From contig WPIO01000014.1 of NCBI GenBank assembly GCA_009760855.2, positions 4,756,001 to 4,820,000 on the forward strand: a stretch of 64,000 nt of DNA, written 5' to 3'. The translations under genes and the position numbers were made by a program. The notes beneath the pieces were generated by a model. That model searched no databases, was not told the DNA's origin, and worked only from the letters and a program-made list of their open reading frames with translations. Positions 1-60,429 of this stretch are shown one piece after another. The first letter of the stretch is position 1; the number at the start of each line of letters is the position of its first letter. This stretch comes from Cristatella mucedo. Lineage: Eukaryota > Bryozoa > Phylactolaemata > Cristatellidae.

Positions 1-1537
1 CTGATCACCCAACCAGTAGCAGGCAACCTAGTTACAAGTACACCACAGCCAGATGCAAACTCAGGATTGGAGCACCAGGGTGGCACGGAGGGGGGTGGGG
101 GCAGGAGCCCCAAGTGGCCACTGCAATCGGAAACTGGCCAAAATGGCCACTAAAATAGGCCATTTCGTGATATTTCATCAGCTGTAGAACAAGTTTTAAA
201 GTCGCCATAGTTTATTCGATACGAGACGACGAAGGAGTGTGTCTGCCGTGACTGTGGCAGTTTATAGTGTAGATGGCTTTTTTGCCATCCCATGGACCGA
301 GCCCGGCCGGTTGTCGTGCTGCTTGGCCAAGCACCAATGGGCCAGCCACAGCAGAAGTGCGGCCGCCCGACCAAGTGCCAGACTCGGTTCCCACCTACCA
401 GACCAAGGGTGGCAGCTGCCACTCCCCTGGCTTCACCTCGGGTCACAGCATGCACTCCTACTTTCCTAACTGAGGTCAGTTTTACCAGAGGTCAGCTCTA
501 ACAGCAGGTAGTAAATCGTGCCGAGAGAACGAGCACGCGCAAACAATCGCTTGTGCACGCAAACACGTGCACACATGCATGCACACACATATGTATGTGT
601 GGTCCCAAAGGCACAATGCCGGTCTATATACAAAGAATGGAGAGAACCAGTAAAGAACACGGCTTGTCATTTGGCTTTAGAATCATACAATACTCAGCTG
701 CATTTGTCATTTAGACAGTTAGAATCTGCTGTATCGACTGATAAACTTAATGTTTGCCTTGCATACATTCGATCCTGGATAACTGCTACTCACAGCACAC
801 TTTAAGCATGTGGTTAGACTAGAAGACTTTGCTCTTCTAATAAGTGATGCCATTGTGCGACCGTGTGATTGAAATTTAGGTGTCATCTTTGTCAACTGCC
901 TAAATTTTGTTAGTTTCATTCAGAAGACGGCTTCCACAGCTAGCCACCACGTCAGATCCCTATCTAAGATTGGGGAGTATCTACCACGGGGGGGGGGGGA
1001 GGGGCTTGCATAGCTGAACTGTTGCAGTTTGCCTCCTCGTGTGTTTAGGTCCTTCAAGGATTATAAATTAGGTGTTCCATTCCTCCGCTTAAAGACCGTT
1101 GGCGACAGAAAACTTTGCTCCGCAGGTCCTAGACTGTGGAACTCACTTCCCACTATTCTTATGCAACAAAATACACAGTATTCTGCTGCCGACTGTGGCA
1201 CATCCTTTCCTGCTGTCCTGAGCTGCTGCTTCCATGCTGCTCACTTCCCTGCCGCCCTCCTGACTCAGCTATGCTGCTCGCTTTCTCTTTATTGCGTGAG
1301 GCAAAGTCTGTTAGCCACCGAATGCTTACCGAGAGCAGCTTAAGCTTTGAGCACGTGATTGAAAACTCTCCTTCGCAACAACCAATTAGTCGTTGTGGGT
1401 TTGTGGAGTTCCAGACAGAGATACGTTAAATTTGTCAAACAAATGTGCAACTGCAACTAGCCGAGCCGGCACTAACAAATATCCAAATTGCATACTCACG
1501 CACTGAGCAAGCACGGCTAAGTTGCGAGCAAACTTAC
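1..1537. other. KDM5 intron (left edge) with LINE fragment
   Basis: No exon was recognised on either strand. From about 860 to 1430 the plus strand holds a decayed LINE 3' end: LGVIF and SFIQKTASTASHHVRSL (end of reverse transcriptase), then, after an internal deletion, PFLRLKTVGDRKLCSAGPR and LWNSLP. Positions 990-1002 are a poly-G run. About 540-600 is rich in alternating purine-pyrimidine (ACACAT) sequence. Confidence 0.6.
860..1430 (+). mobile_element. LINE 3' fragment (CR1/L2-like, family A)
   Basis: The end of a non-LTR retrotransposon ORF2. It shares the string SAGPRLWNSLP and flanking residues with the copy at about 18890-19440. Stops and a deletion around 1000-1025 break the frame, so it is inactive. 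Confidence 0.7.
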
Positions 1538-10311
<8,774 letters not shown>

Positions 10312-10560
10312 CGTCGGTCACTTCCACTAGACGAAGGAGAAACCTGCAACCAGGCGTCAAAGACTTCAGCCTATCATCTATGGGTAACTGGGATCCGCGG
10401 ACACCAGTCAGCGGACCTTAAATAGCAACAGCGGGATCACGTCGGCAGAAGCGGGGCGGAAGTACAGTTAGCGATACGGAGATTCCATTCCGGGCAAAGA
10501 CTGCGACGTGATTTCCAAAGGCGCTGCGGTGCATAAAAAAGTTTTTACCTGAAATAAAAG
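10312..10560 (-). promoter_or_regulatory. Probable KDM5 5' UTR and promoter area
   Basis: Lies directly upstream of the KDM5 start codon and contains several CpG sites (for example around 10430-10460 and 10500-10520). The role is inferred from position only; no core motif is clear. Confidence 0.35.
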
Positions 10561-11404
10561 TACCTCACGCGGAAGAAAAAAACTAAGATTTTCGTGCCAT
10601 CTATATTATGACCCAAGACGTCGAGGTCAGTATCAATTGATTTAAGTCAGATCCGTCCTCTCACTCGTTACTTAGGCGCAACCGTAAAAAGAGTTAACAA
10701 GTATATCAATAAAGATTAAAATACGAAACTTAGCACTATATGGTTTATTTTCGTGTCTAGATGACAACCGGAAATTCATCTCTCGTTGCTCAGCGTCTTC
10801 GGGCGCGTCATTTAAAAGCTAATGGCTGCCGTTCCCCGAAAAGCTACGTTATATCGAACTTTAAGGTTAGCTCTGCTACCACTATCACGCGAGTATTACT
10901 GAAACGCAGCTGTAGCTAATTTACTCTTACCTGCTTGACTTAATGTGGTCGTGTTCTTCGCGCAACTTCACGCACCTCTACTGCGAACGGTAGCAATTGC
11001 AATGCCCCGCGATTCGTAAGCTTGACAGCTGAACCTCGATTACGAACTACGAGTTAGAGCGCTGAATTATAGATGACAGCAGCTTATAAAATAGCCACGA
11101 TAAGCTGAGACTAGTGAGCAGCGTAATTTATGATTATTACGATCGAGATTATTGTATGACTTACGACCTGGCCAGTATGTGGGTATGGGCCTGACCGCAG
11201 TCGTTCACTTGGTCTGCCGGTGGGCGAGTCCTAGCGCTGAGCTTGAGCTGCTGTAGGCGATTCTTTTGGAAGTCACCTGTTTTATGAGCCTTAATATGCA
11301 GGCTGTTGTTGTTGTTTTCTAATACGGTGCATTAGCACTGCGTGAAGAACATCGAGCGCCGTGTCGTTATCGCCGGCATTTAGCGACCTTCAGGCCTTTG
11401 GGCA

Positions 11405-11475
11405 TTAAATATAAACATATAATTAATTTGTATAGCGCCCAAGAGAACTTAATCTCTATTCAGGCGCTTCACACA
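11405..11475 (-). mobile_element. LINE 3' tail fragment, inverted
   Basis: Carries the tail signature seen beside the other family B LINEs (TTTGTATAGCGCCCAAGAGAACTTAATCTCT followed by AGGCGCTT), truncated to tail length. Confidence 0.6.
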
Positions 11476-13499
11476 TGCCTCAGGGCTCGTGCCCACGACC
11501 TCAGCCAGACCTTAGTCAGGGCGAGCACATTAACCGTGGACCAATCCAGCTCGGCGATTAAAGGCATTGCGCCGCTCTCCGAACTAGTGTGGCTCGCACG
11601 GTCGTAACACTGGCGTCGGAGGTTCGGGATTAATGATTTTATTTTGTGCTAGTGCTTTGTGCTTTGTCCTGTCTTTTTTAAAGGCTGGCTGTATACCCGA
11701 ACGCAATGTGGTTACCGGAGTCAGAGAAGTGCATTGGCTAAGGAAGGTACCCAGTCGGCTATCTCAAGAGCCGACGGAGTGTCGAATGGCCATAACATAA
11801 ATATCGTTTCTCACTCCCTACTATGACCGGGTCTAGACGGCGACAGTTAGTTTGTATAGATTTTGACGAGAAAGTTCTGAACTGGTTTTATCGGCATGAC
11901 GTCTATGAACGACATTTCAGCACTAGGTGGAAAGAACCAGTGTATACGTCTAATTCTAGGGTTAATAACTGGAACTATTGCTGGCTGGGCAGATTAAGGC
12001 ACTGCAAATTGAGAAAGCTGTATTAAAGTGCAGATATCCGGGTAAGATTAATAGAGTAATTAAATTTCGTGATTAAATATACATTGTTGAGGTTTAGTAC
12101 TATGCCTAGTCCTGGCATATCTTTGTACACGAACTGTTTCAGACCACGGTGGTCCTGGTCATTACCCATTTCTTTGAAATACTGGTTGACAAACTTCGGG
12201 AATCGGAACAATTTTCTGACTGCATATTAAGTTCAAAACTTAGCGAGAGATTTTGCAGCCGATCGAGGCCTTACGTGTGTGTGTGAGTGGCTTTAAGTGC
12301 CAGAAGTCTATTATTATAATTACATGGATAAACTTTCTAGTTCCCTAATTTATTCATCGAAAGCCTCAGTAAGATATTTTCACTTTGACCAAGTCACCTA
12401 CCTATCAACTGCTTAGCTATAAAGTAGCTTTGCCACCTTCCCACTGGCCGAGGCTGCTGAGAGCAGTTCTTGTGATGGGCCATCGTGGGGCCAACGATTT
12501 CTCTTGTGCCACCAAAGAACTTCCTGTGTTTCACAGAGGCAGCTGGGCACAAAGGTAGCAGGATGCTGACGTAATCTCCCTTGCATGGGATTTAAGGACA
12601 CCTTTTCAGGAAGGAACACCCACACAACTGGAGCAGTGCCATGCTGCTTGCTCTCAATAAATGTTACAGAGGTCAACACCACCGCCGACATTTCTTCGTG
12701 TTGATCGACTCTAGTTAGTCGCCGCCGTCGTTTTCCATGACCTGCGACAGAGTGTGTCTAGTGCTTTGCGTATGCTGTGTTGCTTGGAGAGGAGGAATGG
12801 TTCAGCAAACCAAATTGGCTGAGTCATGCCTCTTTGGAACAGGCTACCGAGGCATCTAGGTGGGTCTGCATACTCCGGAGACCGAGGATTGGATTCACTA
12901 TTTTTGAAGCTGTAATCTGATCCTTTTTTGATGCTCACTTATTTTACTACTGATGAGGGAATCACTGCTGCCGGCTCTTGGGGCGTTTTTTTGAGTGCTC
13001 TTTAAATCCCATGCTCTTTCTTCAATGGGAAAGTCTTTGGTTTACATCCCCCAAGTCTAGAATCGAGCATGCCTTGCTCTGATAGCTGTTGTGCGGCCCC
13101 TTGGCTTAAAGATCGAATGGACTGTCATTTAGGTAGTGGAATTGTGAGAGCAAAACCCTGTCACTACAGCAGTGCTAAGCAATCGGTTGTTGTGGGTTGA
13201 CAACTGGGTGCTAGCTGTTGATTCTTCATGCTCGTATGGCATCTTTCAGATGTCTTAGTAAGTTCCTGCAGACCTTCCTACAATGTTCATCGAAAGCAGT
13301 AGCACGTTTGCATACCTCGTGATGGGCAGGCTTTATTTACAGCAACCTGCCAGCTTGTTGTTGTTGCCTTCTCGCATGATGGCCGAGTTCCTGATTGCAA
13401 ATCACTTGAGTGCACATTTGCTGCTTCATGCTAAAATAGAACATCACAACGGCAATCGTAATGGCTCTTTTGCTGTATCTGGTACTTTGTGATCATTAG

Positions 13500-32993
<19,494 letters not shown>

Positions 32994-33487
32994 CTGTAGG
33001 AACAGAATGGGGAGGCTGCTGCAAATTAGGATTGGGGCTGACAATCATAAGGAAATCTTCCAATGCGAGATACGTTGCATCACAAAATGTGCATATACCT
33101 TAGCAGTTGTCATGTGTGCAGTCCGGGAGCTCTCTTCCATTGTAACCGGTGATCATCGCGACTCAGATGCTCGTTCTATCGCAGCCCTTGAGCCGGGCTA
33201 GCATGCAGCTTCCAGCTAAGCTATGCTTCGCAATGCGACCCTCCATATCACCAATGAACAGCGAATTGACAGGTGTCATGTGCCCACATCATGGGGCCAC
33301 CAATTGCTTTTTAATATAGAGAGCCACATTTGTTTTGCACTAGTGGAGCAGATATGCATAGGCCAGCAAAAACGTTGGGCAACAAGCAAAGGCGTGACCT
33401 TAAAGGTCTCCTCTGCTCCCCCTTCCAGAGATTAGCTGACTTTAACATCGTCATTTGTATAGCATCAGAAGAGCCTAAACGGCTACC

Positions 33488-33600
33488 CAATCATTGCCGC
33501 TTGCAGTTGGCAATATGGGATCGCCCACTACAGGATCCGAACCCTCGACCTCGGTCATGAAGACCAAGCATGCTAAGCACTCTGGAAAGCATCACAGTAC
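33488..33600 (-). mobile_element. tRNA-derived SINE head, inverted
   Basis: Read on the minus strand: GCTTGGTCTTCATGACCGAG, GGGTTCGGATCCTG (B box) and GGGCGATCCCATATTGCC. Confidence 0.65.
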
Positions 33601-33689
33601 CGGAAGTCTTGGGTGCAGCAGGAAATATTCCTGCTCGCAGTTCGAGACTAACTAGGGGTTCTGGTAAAGCTAGTGATGTCATTCGGAGG

Positions 33690-33860
33690 CTAAATAGAGC
33701 CACTGCATTGGGACCCCTAACCATGGTATTCTCGTTGTCATTGAGCATGCTACCACTAACCATTCGATCGTGCTTCCTTTGCAGCAAATATAAAGTGCCT
33801 AGAAAGAGACTGAGTTCTCCGAGGGCGCGCTATATCAAAGGTATTATTATTATAAAGAAT
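33690..33860 (+). mobile_element. LINE 3' tail
   Basis: CTTTGCAGCAAATATAAAGT, GCCTAGAAAGAGACTGAGTT and CGCGCTATATCAAAG then ATTATTATTAT. A tail-only fragment of a family B LINE. Confidence 0.7.
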
Positions 33861-35373
33861 TTGGGCCGGCCTGCAGTTTCGGGGATTGAGCGCGCGGCAA
33901 CTTGAATTGAGTTCAAAACAGTAAATACGGCTTAACCCACAACCGAATCTATTTAGAGCTATCAGATCCATGTAGGCCTTCCCGTCATGAGAAGAACATG
34001 CCTTGCAAACCTGTTTAGTTGGAGCCTTTCATAGCAAATCCCAAGGGGGGCTTTCCCCACGGCTTGCCACTTGCATGAGCTTCCAGATACGGAGGGCTGA
34101 CTCCCAGGGTTGCCTGAAGTTTCCCTCCAGTAGTCTACGACCATTGGGCGCCTAGATGGATGACCCTTCAGACTCTTGTTGGTGCTATACTAACTCCGCA
34201 ACGTTGATTAGAGTGATTACCAGGCTACCCATCGTTATGGCGAGAGTATGCCAATCGTCAATTGCATGGACACGAATGGAAATCTTGGACCTATGAACTT
34301 GTGACCACGGTGCATGGCCGTGGTAAGCATGAAGCCATGTGCAGCCTACTTAACCACTCGGTCCAGCCGACATTTTTTGTTTTGTTTCCTAAATTATATT
34401 GCACCGTGGTTTTACTAGGCCTTTTGGGATTTTCTGCCTTTTTAAACCCTTATATCCTGTTCTGAGTGGACATCGGTCCACAGGGGGTACAAAGACCCCT
34501 ACTTTGCTATTAAGTTTTGGCACTCCTTTAAATGAGTGACACAATTGCCTGCTTACTAAAATCATAGCTACAATTTCTGCCGTTCACTGATTAGGATCAG
34601 GTCGAAGTCAGGTTTCTTTTGAATGTTGACAAATCACAGGGTAAGGCAGGCTTTGCAGTAACAGCTTTGCTTGAACGGCATTATACCAATTTGTAGAGAT
34701 TCGTCAGCTGAATGCAATGCAGGAACCACGGTGTACATGTACACGTTAAGCTGCGTTCACACTAATGACTTTCCTACTTGCCACCGCCGACTCTCTCCTA
34801 GCTAGGGCATTTACATAATCCATTCAGGAAACATTGGTTGCCAACTTAGTAGGCCTTTAGTACCCTGCCCTAATGTGGGAGGCTGATATGAAAGGTTCCC
34901 CCCCCCGAAAGTCGAAGAATATGAGTTCGTAGCTGGTCATCATTGCAGAGTAGAATGAGAATAATATAAAGAAAGCATATAAAATATAAATACAAGTATA
35001 TAAAAAGCTCTTTCGGGAAAGTGCATGGTGCTAAGTAATGTTCGGTTACAGGTTTGTAGGCGGATTTCTTAAACAGACTCACGGCGTCTTCTGTGTAGGA
35101 AAGGGTTAAGCCGTGGCTACAACAACGCTTAGGCATGTTCATGGACATGCTCTGAACGCCTCAACATAACTCGAGCCTACGAACGTCTGCCACTTTTTAT
35201 TGGCCGCGGCGTATGTGACGAGCCCCGGGGTTTTGATTGGTCGGCTGGTACAGCTAGGAGGCATAAAGTAGAAGCAGCTTCTCCTTCGTGACGGGCGGCC
35301 GATTGGGCTCCTCCCCCAAGATGTGTTGGCGTGTGGTGACCTAGTAGCCCAAACCGGAGGGGAATCGGCTCTT

Positions 35374-35499
<126 letters not shown>

Positions 35500-36711
35500 A
35501 GGAAAGTCGTTCGTGTAAAAACAGCTTTCGGCAGATTATTATTATCCGTTGCATTAATTTCTAAATAGCTGCCATCCTGTAAACATTTAAGGACTGAAAT
35601 ACTTTTCGGCCTAGTAAGTCGACTGGGCACGCTCGGCAGCAAGTCATAGGACAGCTAGCCTAAATACGCTCAACTTAATTTGCTTTTAGCTTTCTTTTTC
35701 TCTAGGTCTGTTTATTCGTTCGTCCTGCTTGGTCAACTTCATGCTGGCTGTCACCTTCCTAGCATGCAGTGTTGTTCTTTGGGTTTTCATTCCGACCTTT
35801 GAATACTATTCAATTTTAAATAATGCTGATTATAACCCCAGTGGCTCTCACTAAAATGCCATTATTTTGCAGGCCGCGAGATTTGCTTATGTAAATGACG
35901 GTTGCATCTGGAGCATCGTGTGTCAATTATTTACTTACCTCAATCGCGATCTCTGAACAAATAGAGAAGCTATTTCTACAAGTATAGTGGTTGTAGCCCA
36001 TCGAGATCAAAGTTAATTTTAGTTAAGATTAACCCCTTGCAGAAATCCTCTCAGTGACGCTGAACACCGAAGCTCGACGGCTCAAAGACCAGATTGCCTT
36101 GCCCTTGCTCGCTATCATTTTCGGGAAGAAATGCAATGCAATTCTGCAGGAATCAATCAGTCAGTGCCTTGGATTTGCTGCGGCTTCAAGCAGCATGGGC
36201 TTCGGTAGCCATGATTTTAGTCTTGGCTTGGCCATTCGTGGGTCATTCAGCTCAGCCTCGGGTGTTGGGATGGGATTTGAGTAGGCAGTGGGATGGGCAC
36301 ATCGCTATGCGATTCGCAGTTGCCTGCAACTGCCTGCAGCTGACAGAAAACGCGAAACGATTGTCATGGGACTGCTGGGCAACGGTCATTTCTCATCACC
36401 CTCTCGCCCCCTGCGAGTCTGGCTTTGTGTGTGTGGGGGGAGCAGCTGCCACGAAAAAATTGATTAGCAGGTGCACTGTACGTCCAAAGTTGTCGAGCAA
36501 ACAAAGGGCTTTTAAGCAGACCATGAGATGGTCCACAAAGGTTTTAGAGGCCACTGCCTGAGAAAGGGCACGCTTGATTGTGCCCCCAAAGCAAAATAGC
36601 AACAGACGATGTGCCAGCATGGCTCAGCGCTGGTGAAGGGCCAAGAAACACACCCTCTGGGCACCCAGCCACTATTAGTGGGCCTGGCCGGTGCCATTCG
36701 ATAAAAAATTA

Positions 36712-36741
36712 CATATATATATATATATATATGTATATTAA
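36712..36741. repeat. Short (TA)n tract
   Basis: TA repeats with one G interruption. Confidence 0.8.
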
Positions 36742-37173
36742 TAAATATATTGAGCATACGAACGAAGGGCAAACCAAGTAGTAGTAAGCTCAATGCCAGC
36801 GTATCACAGCAGCGTGCCAGCAGCGCATGTGTGTCGCGTGAGCAAAGGACCTCGAAAAACGACAGCGACCGTATCACCGACCTAAATACAACAGCAAAGA
36901 GGACCGGCCGGCGAGCAAAGAAATATAGGCTGCAGCAAATCCAGTCCAGGCAGAAAGCTTGCTTGCACTCGGTGGCCAACCCGCACAGGGGGAGGGGCAC
37001 GGCCAGATAAGCAGAGAATGGCAGGCATAATCTGCATCGAAACGAATAATTGTTGCCACGCCCCAGTTGCAACAGCGGGGCGGTGGGCGGAGCTCTACGG
37101 ACGTTGCATTAACCGACGGCAAAGCATCACAGTTTGCCAGTGAGTGGGGAAGTTGGCAGACGAGGGGGAGCAC

Positions 37174-37263
37174 AAACGGTCGCCTCCACGTGTCGTTGAT
37201 ATGGAAGCTGTCTAGAAAGTATAAACGGTCGCCTCCACATCGTTGCTATGGAAGCTGTCTAGA
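37174..37263. repeat. Imperfect tandem duplication, about 48-bp unit
   Basis: AAACGGTCGCCTCCAC occurs at 37174 and 37223; TATGGAAGCTGTCTAGA follows each at 37200 and 37247. The copies differ by a few bases and a 2-bp indel. Confidence 0.9.
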
Positions 37264-38925
37264 TTTGCACGAACGAAGCTTCCTTTGGGAAGTTGGCCGA
37301 CCCAGCAGCAGCCTTAGGCTGAGATGCTCCGTGCTGGACGGCTACACTCCGGGCATCTGGTCGGTAGGCTTTGCTTTATTCCCCCTTTGCCGACCTTCGC
37401 TGGCAACCTGAGATGCCTGCCGACCGTTGTCACAGTCGGAGAAGGTTCGTGCACACCAGGGGAAGCTTTAGGTCAGGGTAACTACAAAAGATGTACGCAT
37501 AGGATAGCAAAGCACTTGATCACGGTTCCTTACAAAATATGAGCTGGAAATCAAGGGTCTTGCAAAAATGGAAAGCTACACTTCCTCTAGCTTGGAATTA
37601 TCTCACGAGGGGGGCATGGTGCTTGCATTAGGCCTCCGCAACACATTTCTCCCTTAGAACTTAAAAGAGCATTAATTCACAACCAATTATACGAAGTTGA
37701 TTTTACACAACTCAGCGTTCGAGTGCCACATATATTCGTATACAAAAATTGTGTTACTTTAGCCATGTTAAAGACGGATGGGGTAAAATAAAAGTCCCTA
37801 TTGCAGTATTCCAAACGAGCTATTTGCAATAGATCAAAAGGAAGCCCCGGCAGGTAGGTAGGGGGCTTTTCGACGGGTATGTGCTAGGTTCGCAGCAAGG
37901 ACGGCTCCAAGATGGTGCCGAGGTTACCAAGAAACTAATGATCACGTGATTTGGCTGAATGGTAAGATGTACCTACGGTAAGTACACCATCAAACATTAG
38001 CTAACTGTCAACGGTTTCTACCCATCGCTTGCCTATCCCCCCCAGTTTATAGTGTCAGTAACAAGAAGATTCTTTCTGTCAAATTGTGACGGACCATCTA
38101 GGCAGCGACCGACTGGGGAAACTAACGAGCGAGAAGAAGAAGCGGTTTCGAGCCCCAGCAGTCCATGCAGAACCGAAGGCTTGAAGGTTGTGGAGCATCC
38201 GGTGCTCTGTAGATCTGAATACGACTAGAATATGAGCCCCTTGTTCTCCAGGCACCAGACCCGTGTTTAGCCTGCGTGATACCTCTGCCCTCGTGGAGCT
38301 CTCGGGGAAGGTAGGGTGGAAGGGGGCTCTCGTGCTTTATGGGTGCTGCAGCAGAGACAGCCGCTATAGGGTAACAAATGGAGGGGTGTAGTGCCCGCAG
38401 CCTTTCAAGGATACCTTTAAATGAAGCACAAGACCCAGATTGATTGGATACAGAGTGCAAAATGCTACACACAAAGGCAGCAAGCGGACAGTAAGAAACT
38501 GCCAAAACCAAAGGGGCGATATGAGAATGTGACACAGAGATAGTAGCATCTCATTCATTTTGAGCAAGTAACTCATACCTCCACTACAGCTGAGATCAGT
38601 GAAACTATTACAGTTGAGCCGCTCCGACGACATCGTTGCTGCACTAATGCAGTCGACAGCAGAGCTTCCTGCATCCTCATGCCGTCCAATCAGAGACCCT
38701 GAACACGTCTTGGAAAACTCCACGTCGGCTACACAGCCCGAGTCCTTACTAAACTTGCCCAGGCTTGTTGTACGACGCAGTTCCTCTCGAGCCAGCAGTG
38801 TCTCTGTCTGGCATACCTATTCGTTGTCGAAAACAAATAATCAAATAAAAAAGCCAAGACACCCAGCCGTCGAGAAATCAGAAAATTTGCGACCATTGTG
38901 TGAAAAAGAAATGACATCGCTGCAG

Positions 38926-58374
<19,449 letters not shown>

Positions 58375-58960
58375 TCCCCAGCCGGGAGCTAGCAGAATCG
58401 CCGATGAGGGAAACCAGCACCAGCACCCACGTCTCGCCGAGCGAAAGGGCCAATGAAAACAGCTTTGGCCTACGATCGGGTCACGCCCCCGTCCCTCGTG
58501 TGTCCCGGCTCGCCCTGGCGTCCCCTGTTCCAGCGCCGCCGCCCGCCGCATGCCTCGCTTCGCAGTCGGCCGCCTGGCGGGCGGGCTTCGCCCAGTGTCC
58601 GTAGGTGGGGCGTCAGCAACTGAATTTTTATTTTTCGCGCATGTCTAAGGATCGCTCTCCAAGGATTTCGCTCCCGCTAGCCGCGTGCTGCCGCCGGAGA
58701 GCGATCTTCCGCCGCCGCGCTCTGCTCCGCCGAACCTCCATCTCGCCGCCGGGGCTCGAGCGCTCAGCGGAGGACCGGCAAAGGAGGCCTTCGCCAAGAC
58801 TCGCCGCCCTTGGCTGTCGAGTCTCTCAGCAGCGGCCGTAATTGTGAGCTCTTGCGCAGCTGCGAGTAATTATAGTTGCTCAGAGCGCTCCCACGCCATG
58901 ATGGATCCGGCGGCTGAGCGACCCGAGTCTCGCAGCTCTCTTTAACGATCTGCTCCGATC
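58375..58960 (-). promoter_or_regulatory. CpG-rich IQSEC promoter area
   Basis: The block from about 57800 to 58960, around the first coding exon, is far richer in G, C and CpG than the flanks, as at a CpG-island promoter. No TATA box was seen. The transcription start is not placed. An old LTR begins at its far end. Confidence 0.5.
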
Positions 58961-58973
58961 CGAGCGACCGCAC

Positions 58974-59208
58974 TGCAAGCTGACGCTCTGACGCCAAGCA
59001 CGCGTTGCTACGCAAACGACAAAACGCAGATACCGAGGGGGCTTCATCCACTGGTGAATTCCGTCAACTCAACGCCCTCAGCCTTACATCACACAGCCGT
59101 TCTCCCTTCCGTCCTGTTTCCCACTAAAACATCAACTCATTCAACCATAATCCCATCTAACACACAATCCGATAAAGCCATAAGCCCGCAATAAACCATA
59201 AAACCACG
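58974..59208 (-). repeat. 3' LTR (minus sense), diverged
   Basis: Aligns to the other LTR over most of its length with many substitutions and a shorter middle. Ends GTCAGCTTGCA at 58974. Confidence 0.65.
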
Positions 59209-60085
59209 TACCCGTGATCTCCAGACCACAAATCTCAGTAATACACTTAAGAATCCTAGCACCACACAAGGGAAAAAATACTGTACAACACTACAGCACC
59301 ATAACAGTCCAGCCACCACCGTTAACATGACCGGCACTTAAACGAAATCGCAATCCCCTGATCACAATCCCAACAGCAACATTAAATGGCTGTCCCAACG
59401 GGCATGCTACCTCACAGCCGCTTGATGGAGGCAGGCTGGAGCACGGCCATTAGCAACCATCAGGCTGCCTCTTTGTACCGCTGGGGTATTGCTACTAGTC
59501 TTTCCCCATAGCCAGGGGTTATGTCCATGTCTCCTTCCTTTGTCCCACGCCACTTGGCAAGTGCCCCGCCCGCCTTCTTAGGGGGCGAATAGCACATTTC
59601 TGCTGAAGCTGCTTCGCTCCCTGCCACCGTCATCACCGAAACCTTCGGCTCCGATGCAGTCTGGCTCTCCACAAGTGCCTCCCCGGCCGCTGCCACCTCT
59701 CTAGAGGTGTGGTGGATACCATCGCATCCCTGGTGAACACCGTCATCTTTCTGTCAGACACCCCCACCTCTATTGCGGACGCCACCACTTCTGTGTAAGC
59801 TGCCTTCTGTCCTGTGCCACATCTCCAGCCTTTGCCGGCTTTGTGCCGGACGCTGCCGCATCTCTTCCGGACGCTGCCGGACGCCACCATCTCTCTGACG
59901 TACGCGTCATACCGGCCGCTGACCGTCGCCTCGCCGTCGCCTAGCAGATTGCCGCTGCCTCGAAGGACGCCGTCGCCTCGTTGCATACTGTCGGCGCAGC
60001 TTGGATCGTCGTCGCCACGTGCCACGCGGTTGCAGCCTGGCAAACCTCTGACGCCCGGCACACAAACGGCGCTTGGGCTGCCTCA

Positions 60086-60388
60086 GTGTCTGGTCGCTCT
60101 TTCGGCTCCTCGATCCGACCAGCCAGCATTTACCAAACCCTCTCGTAGCAGCTCCGCTTTACTGGCCGGGCTAGCCAGCGCTCTTATCAAAGCCTCGCGA
60201 AGCAATAGGTAGTCATCCTTGACCGTCTTTGGCAAGTACGAGTACACATCAAAGGCACTTCCTTCCAGGAAGAGAGGCAAATACTTGTGCCACATTGATG
60301 GATCGATACCGCACAGTTCGAGCGGCCGCTCCGAGTCCAGCAGCCAACTTGCCAAGTCATCACCGACATGAAAATGCTCAAGCAGCAT
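60086..60388 (-). pseudogene. Gag-like capsid fragment
   Basis: ATG at 60388 opens about 100 codons with FHVGDDLASWLLDSERPLEL, MWHKYLPLFLEGSAFDVY and LREALIRALASP, the helical pattern (W...YLPLFLEG.A...Y..L) of Ty3/gypsy-type retrotransposon gag. The frame ends soon after, though adjacent frames stay open to about 59460, so it may be frameshifted or truncated. Confidence 0.65.
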
Positions 60389-60429
60389 TGCTGTAGGCCA
60401 CCGCCGCCGTCAAAACTGCTGAAATTGCA

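Larger units (their letters stand above)
10312..13499. other. Divergent intergenic region, KDM5 / CCDC77
   Basis: KDM5 leaves to the left and CCDC77 to the right, so this stretch should hold the KDM5 promoter and 5' UTR and also the promoter and first exon of CCDC77, none of which I can place exactly. The 300 bases beside the KDM5 start are moderately CpG-rich. An inverted LINE 3' tail lies at about 11405-11475. An unassigned minus-strand ORF occupies 12413-12691 and another 12711-12938. I see no clear TATA box. Confidence 0.5.

Noticed and set aside
1029-1343. Independent gene with SAGPRLWNSLP
   Set aside because: It is the C-terminal end of a LINE ORF2 seen again at 18890-19440 and 31790-32060.
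38122-38723. Two minus-strand ORFs past the IQSEC stop as extra exons
   Set aside because: No similarity to the IQSEC tail and no acceptor that keeps the frame; the in-frame TAG at 38926 ends the last exon.
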